Part shown: piece by piece, positions 63,706 through 64,000 of the stretch | Numbering within the stretch: position 1 is the first letter of the stretch | How the letters are laid out: each line of letters begins with the position of its first letter | The notes under the pieces: model-generated | Told to the model about the DNA's origin: nothing | Databases searched by the model: none | What the model saw: the letters and a program-made list of their open reading frames with translations, nothing else | Origin: Idiomarina sp. | GTDB taxonomy: Bacteria; Pseudomonadota; Gammaproteobacteria; Enterobacterales; Alteromonadaceae | Direction of reading: 5' to 3' | Assembly (NCBI GenBank): GCA_020831965.1 | Contig: JAFIFP010000013.1 | Coordinates: forward strand, 95,431 to 159,430 | DNA: 64,000 nucleotides | Translations under genes and position numbers: made by a program

Positions 63706-64000
63706 ATGAGCATAGAGTGGGTATTGCTGGGAATCTTCATTTGGATAGCCTTTACCAGTGAAGCCATTACCGGTTTTGGCAGTATTGTCATCGCTATCGC
63801 GCTCGGGAGCCTGCTCTACCCTATTCCCGAACTTATCCCAATCTTAGTGCCGCTGAGTCTGTTTATGACGTCAGCGATGATTTGGCGGTTCTGGCACGAC
63901 ATTGATCGCCAGCTCATGATGAAAAGCATTCTGCCGTTCATGGGGGCGGGATTAATTCTTGGGATTTTACTTGTAGGGTGGTTAAGTTCGGACACCTTGA
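63706..64000 (+). CDS. TauE/SafE (TSUP) family membrane transporter, 3' end outside window
   Basis: The first 98 codons are visible. The start (SIEWVLLGIFIWIAFT), then EAITGFGSIVIAIALGSL, the family GFG motif, and IPILVPLSLFMTSAMIW with three hydrophobic helices fit the TauE/SafE sulfite or sulfoacetate exporter family. The substrate is unknown. The ATG at 63706 follows a 208-base gap that holds no gene. Confidence 0.72.
   Translation, partial: MSIEWVLLGIFIWIAFTSEAITGFGSIVIAIALGSLLYPIPELIPILVPLSLFMTSAMIWRFWHDIDRQLMMKSILPFMGAGLILGILLVGWLSSDTL

Noticed and set aside
63405-63791. Leftward open frame of 128 codons
   Set aside because: It overlaps both the glycine-zipper gene and the start of the TauE/SafE gene and has no recognisable pattern.

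Overview
The window is a chromosomal segment of a gammaproteobacterium, most probably of the Alteromonadales (Idiomarina-like). That placement is an inference from protein resemblance and gene order: pepQ and trkH beside fadBA, mioC-origin-mnmG, rsmG-parAB-atp, glmUS. It carries the replication origin, with the initiation, segregation and ATP synthase genes around it. No rRNA, tRNA, CRISPR array, transposase, integrase or prophage gene was seen.

Layout. 1-7.2 kb: end of rsmB, trkA, then the leftward group slt-pepQ-trkH. 7.3-18.1 kb: fadBA, tusA, a GNAT/lipoprotein-hydrolase pair, a membrane-anchored XRE regulator, tag, glyQS and a CtlX-type hydrolase. 18.2-24.3 kb: the leftward dnaA-dnaN-recF-gyrB cluster, with two perfect parS palindromes, one inside recF and one in its last codons. 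24.4-34.3 kb: rpmH-rnpA-yidD-yidC, mnmE and a set of transport and stress genes ending in a 5'-truncated SulP gene. 34.7-40 kb: mioC, the predicted oriC (three DnaA boxes, many GATC sites), mnmG-rsmG-parA-parB. 40-51.2 kb: atpIBEFHAGDC, an outer-membrane protein, glmU-glmS.

From 51.2 to about 58.5 kb, directly behind glmS, lies an accessory region of small and mostly unknown genes: a DUF2513 gene that is a solitary integron-type cassette with a recognisable attC site, several one- to three-TM proteins, a diguanylate cyclase, an RHH/RelE toxin-antitoxin pair with a tetranucleotide repeat across the toxin stop codon, an HD hydrolase, a GNAT enzyme and an RDD protein. From 58.5 kb come a barrel protein, a Fur-box-preceded FecA-like TonB receptor, small membrane proteins, yghU, a second glycine-zipper protein and the start of a TauE/SafE-type transporter.

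How it works together: DnaA, DnaN, RecF and GyrB start and support replication; ParA and ParB act on the parS sites about 14 kb from oriC; MnmE and MnmG make the same tRNA wobble modification from either side of the origin; RnpA, YidD and YidC serve tRNA processing and membrane insertion; the F1Fo synthase supplies ATP; GlmU and GlmS feed cell-wall precursor synthesis. The least expected features are the isolated cassette behind glmS, the small ORF whose N-terminus copies that of AtpF, the paired glycine-zipper proteins and the possible far-right third parS-like site.
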